Source of the DNA: Mixophyes australis
Taxonomy: Eukaryota; Chordata; Amphibia; Anura; Limnodynastidae
Length of the DNA stretch: 64,000 bases
NCBI GenBank assembly: GCA_036250195.1
Contig: JAVHZZ010000006.1
Location: 184,151,350-184,215,349 of the forward strand
Reading direction: 5' to 3'
This document shows positions 61,035 to 64,000 of the stretch, in pieces (the stretch's first letter is position 1; each line of letters opens with the position of its first letter). A program made the translations under genes and the position numbers. Under the pieces are notes generated by a model. The model made no database searches, was not told the DNA's origin, and saw only the letters and a program-made list of their open reading frames with translations.

Positions 61035-61117
61035 GGATGAGGACGACATCTTGCCTCAGTAGAGCCTGTTTAGTCTGTACAGGGAGAGATGAATAGCTTT
61101 TTTGGTGTGGGGGCCCA

Positions 61118-61181
61118 AACAAACCAATCATTTCAGCCAAAGTTGTTTGGTAGGCCCTGTCGCTGAAATGATTGGTTTGTT
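61118..61181. repeat. 20-bp perfect inverted repeat after transposase
   Basis: Arms 61118-61137 (AACAAACCAATCATTTCAGC) and 61162-61181 around a 24-base loop, about 85 bp after the transposase stop. Confidence 0.9.
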
Positions 61182-61264
61182 AAAGTGTGCATGTCCTATT
61201 TCAACAACATAAGGGTGGGTGTGAGGGCCCAAGGACAATTCCATCTTGGACCTTTTTTTTTTGC

Positions 61265-62590
61265 ATTATATGACCAATTAACAGTCGTTTGCCATGTTCA
61301 AAAAGTAAAACCAAATTTAAAAAAATTCAAGAAATTAAACCAAAAGTAAAATGCCGTGTCATAATTTAAAACAAGAGGTATTGACGTGCTCTAAAACTAC
61401 TGTATTGTTGTTTATATTTTATAAACACTACACTTGAAAGCTTGAGTCTTTCAATAAAAAAGTAACTGTCCATTGCACGAATATTTGCAACAGGGACAAT
61501 TTTAGGGTTAAGAAAGTCAACTAATAACACTTCGACGCTGTCTGTCTTTATAAACACTACACTTGGAAGTTGGAGGAGGTATTGTGGCCCCGGCACCAAA
61601 TTTACTATCGGGGCCACTCCACTGTGCAGTCCATATTTAGGTGTATCAGATATTAAACAACGGTGACAGTTGATGCCCAATTTTTTAATTATATTGTGGC
61701 CTCGGTACCAAATTGTGTACCGGGGCCACCACACTACGCAGTCCATACCCTTTTTTGGTGGAATTCTGACACGTGGAGGGTTTTTTAATTATATTGTGGC
61801 CTCGGTACCAAATTGTGTACCGGGGCCACCACACTACGCAGTCCAGATACTTGTTTGGTGGAATTCAGACCAGTTGAGGGTTTTATTATTATATTGTGGG
61901 GACCACTCTATCTATACCACACTACAACTCTATACCACTCTATTTAATACTTTAATTCTATTTAATACTTTAATTCTATTACTAATTACCATAAAGAGGA
62001 ACTGCCGCTTCTATTTAATACTTTAATTCTATTAGTAGTTACCATAAAGAGGAACAAAATAAACCAATTTTACCAAAAGTATAATATGACTTAGACTTAC
62101 AAACACTACACTTGAAAGATGGTGCCTTTAAATGAAAAAGTCAGTCTTCATTGCACGACTATGTGCAACAGGGACAGTTTTTTGGTTTACAAAGTCAACC
62201 AATAACACTTTGACCCTGTCTGTCTTTAACATACTTGATGGGATCTCAATGACGAATTGTCTGTACCATGTTTGGAGGAGGTATTGTGGCCCCGGTATCA
62301 AATTGGGTACCGGGGCCACCCCACTACGCAGTCCAGATACTTGTTTGGTGGAATTCTGACACGTGGAGGGTTTTTTAATTATATTGTGGCCTCGGTACCA
62401 AATTGTGTACCGGGGCCACCACACTACGCAGTCAAGATAGATAGATGCGTATCATAGATAAAGTACATTCAGTGGTGTGGGGCAAATTGAAAAATATTCA
62501 AAATGCACTGACCTAATCAAAAACAAGAGGTTGTCACACGCTAAAACTCCAACATGTATATGATGGAGAGGATGGAGGAGCAGCCGTATG
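61265..62590 (+). pseudogene. Decayed second-copy transposase segments in hAT 3' region
   Basis: Several stretches repeat parts of the transposase gene with decay. 61271-61300 matches 59168-59196 (AACAGTCGTTTGCCATG). 61362-61400 and 62517-62585 match 59954-60019 (AAACAAGAGGTTGTxAC and GAGAGGATGGAGGAGCAGC). 61572-61632 matches 59314-59370 (GGAGGTATTGTGxCCCCGG). The last piece recurs about four times up to 62435. Confidence 0.75.
61572..62440 (+). repeat. Degenerate 95-100 bp repeat carrying a transposase-derived core
   Basis: Four to five units contain ATTGTGGCCTCGGTACCAAA, TGTGTACCGGGGCCACC, ACTACGCAGTCC and TGGTGGAATTC. The GGCCCCGGTAC core is self-complementary and matches the transposase codons for EVLCPRYQI. 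Confidence 0.85.
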
Positions 62591-62629
62591 TGTAGTGTAA
62601 TGCAGACCTGTTGAAGGTTTTTTATATAT

Positions 62630-63450
62630 TTTATTGTGGTGCCCAGTGCCCACTCCTCTAGGCAGTCCAGGTACATTTATTGGTGCGAATCATAAAAGTT
62701 CAGGGTTTTTAATATATATTGTGGTGACCCACTCCTCTACGCAGTCCAGGTACATTTATTGGTGCGATTCATAAAAGTTCAGGGTTTTTAATATATTGTG
62801 GTGACCCACTCCTCTACGCAGTCCAGGTACATTTATTGGTGCGAATCATAAAAGTTCAGGGTTTTTAATATATATTGTGGTGACCCACTCCTCTACGCAG
62901 TCCAGGTACATTTATTGGTGCGATTCATAAAAGTTCAGGGTTTTTAATATATTGTGGTGACCCACTCCTCTACGCAGTCCAGGTACATTTATTGGTGCGA
63001 TTCATAAAAGTTCAGGGTTTTTAATATATTGTGGTGACCCACTCCTCTACGCAGTCCAGGTACATTTATTGGTGCGATTCATAAAAGTTCAGGGTTTTTA
63101 ATATATTGTGGTGACCCACTCCTCTACGCAGTCCAGGTACATTTATTGGTGCGAATCATAAAAGTTCAGGGTTTTTAATATATATTGTGGTGACCCACTC
63201 CTCTACGCAGTCCAGGTACATTTATTGGTGCGATTCATAAAAGTTCAGGGTTTTTAATATATTGTGGTGACCCACTCCTCTACGCAGTCCAGGTACATTT
63301 ATTGGTGCGATTCATAAAAGTTCAGGGTTTTTAATATATATTGTGGTGACCCACTCCTCTACGCAGTCCAGGTACATTTATTGGTGCGAATCATAAAAGT
63401 TCAGGGTTTTTAATATATATTGTGGTGACCCACTCCTCTACGCAGTCCAG
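62630..63450 (+). repeat. 77-79 bp minisatellite, about 10 units
   Basis: Units read TATTGTGGTGACCCACTCC, TCTACGCAGTCCAGGTACAT, TTATTGGTGCGA and TTCATAAAAGTTCAGGG. Two unit lengths differ by one TA (TAATATATATTG or TAATATATTG). The unit is the preceding 95-100 bp repeat lacking its GGTACC hairpin core. Confidence 0.95.
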
Positions 63451-63599
63451 AAAGATACCTTGTTGCAACGTTTTGGACTAATAACTATATTGTGAGGTGT
63501 TCAGAATACACTGTAAATTAGTGGAAATGCTTGTTATTGAATGTTATTGAGGTTAATAATAGCCTAGGAGTGAAAATAAGCCCAAAAACTTGATTTTTA

Positions 63600-63765
63600 A
63601 ACTTTTTATGTTTTTTTCAAAAAAAATCCGAATCCAAAACCTTAAATCCGAACCGAGACCTTTCGTCAAGTGTTTTGCGAGACAAATCCGAACCCCAAAA
63701 ATAACGAAAATCCGGATCCAAAACACAAAACACGAGACCTCAAAAGTCGCCGGTGCACATCCCTA
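63600..63765 (+). promoter_or_regulatory. hAT right end with ATCCGA sites
   Basis: ATCCGA/ATCCGG words at 63626, 63646, 63686 and 63710, then the terminal repeat CACATCCCTA. It mirrors the left end. Confidence 0.6.
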
Positions 63766-63773
63766 GTAAAGCA

Positions 63774-64000
63774 GACCAGCCACCCCATCTACGCTCTTGA
63801 CAAAAAGAAAGCAATTACAGCACAAATTGCTTGAATTTCTCCTGCCTCAACAGATTATCATTTAAATGTTGGGGGCCCAGGGACTGAATCTTGATAGTAC
63901 TGCTAGTAACACAATTTTTCTTTAATGTTACAATATGATCTTCAGTATTGGACCAACTAGTAATTTTGGTTTGGTAGGCATGTAATAAATATTCTGAATA
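63774..64000. other. KRT222 intron, unrecognised
   Basis: AT-rich flank to the right of the transposon. No KRT222 exon is visible. Confidence 0.5.

Larger units (their letters stand above)
57135..63765 (+). mobile_element. Complete Ac-like hAT DNA transposon, 6,631 bp
   Basis: It begins TAGGGATGAGCGC and ends GTGCACATCCCTA, the hAT/Ac-type terminus, inside a perfect 8-bp target duplication GTAAAGCA (57127-57134, 63766-63773). It carries a TATA box (57294-57300), two overlapping frames (58067-58672, 58644-61034), and a 2.4-kb 3' region of decayed transposase pieces and minisatellites. The intact duplication, almost intact coding region and complete ends indicate a recent insertion. It sits in a presumed intron of KRT222, opposite to the gene's direction. 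Confidence 0.95.

Overview
This looks like a vertebrate nuclear genome, most probably a frog. The evidence is a large intron-rich SMARCE1 gene, a keratin-222 (KRT222) locus directly upstream of it in the same orientation as in human chromosome 17, and a dense load of hAT, Tc1/mariner, piggyBac, LTR, LINE and tRNA-headed SINE elements with many palindromic MITEs. The species cannot be named from the sequence. No bacterial features, rRNA or CRISPR array are present. Nearly all open reading frames of 60-130 codons are chance or shadow frames.

Region 1 (1-21.9 kb, minus strand) is SMARCE1, the BAF57 subunit of SWI/SNF (BAF) chromatin remodellers. Nine coding exons could be placed to the base with GT-AG borders and continuous phase, covering residues 1-352 (N-terminal Pro-rich region, HMG box, NHRL motif, coiled coil). 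The last exon lies off the left edge. The promoter and 5' non-coding exon are near 21.76-21.86 kb. The introns hold two fold-back DNA elements, a perfect 22-bp-stem hairpin, a (GT)72 tract, LINE tails and SINEs.

Region 2 (22-35.9 kb) is intergenic and almost wholly repeats. It holds SINE tails, two solo LTRs with 5-bp target duplications, a 387-bp non-autonomous hAT element with an 8-bp duplication, MITEs, a dead piggyBac transposase, a Tc1/mariner MITE, and two inverted copies of a 0.9-1 kb repeat.

Region 3 (35.9-54 kb, minus strand) carries two head-to-tail relatives of the KRT222 tail. The right one (53,800-54,013) is the terminal exon of the probable KRT222 orthologue, whose upstream exons lie beyond the window. 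The left one (35,953-39,650) is a complete three-exon reading frame of 132 residues with a strong start context, consensus splice sites and an AATAAA signal. It has the KRT222 tail but no keratin rod, and I could not match it to a described gene. It is the best candidate here for something new. A 1.7-kb non-autonomous hAT element sits in its first intron.

Region 4 (57,135-63,765) is a complete 6.6-kb Ac-like hAT transposon with perfect 8-bp target duplications. It encodes a 796-residue transposase (BED finger, catalytic D-D-E) and a 201-residue upstream frame. The two frames are separated only by a one-base slip in a run of eight G. Its 3' part contains decayed pieces of a second transposase copy, one of which was amplified into a minisatellite. 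Both ends carry clusters of an ATCCGA motif, the likely transposase binding sites.
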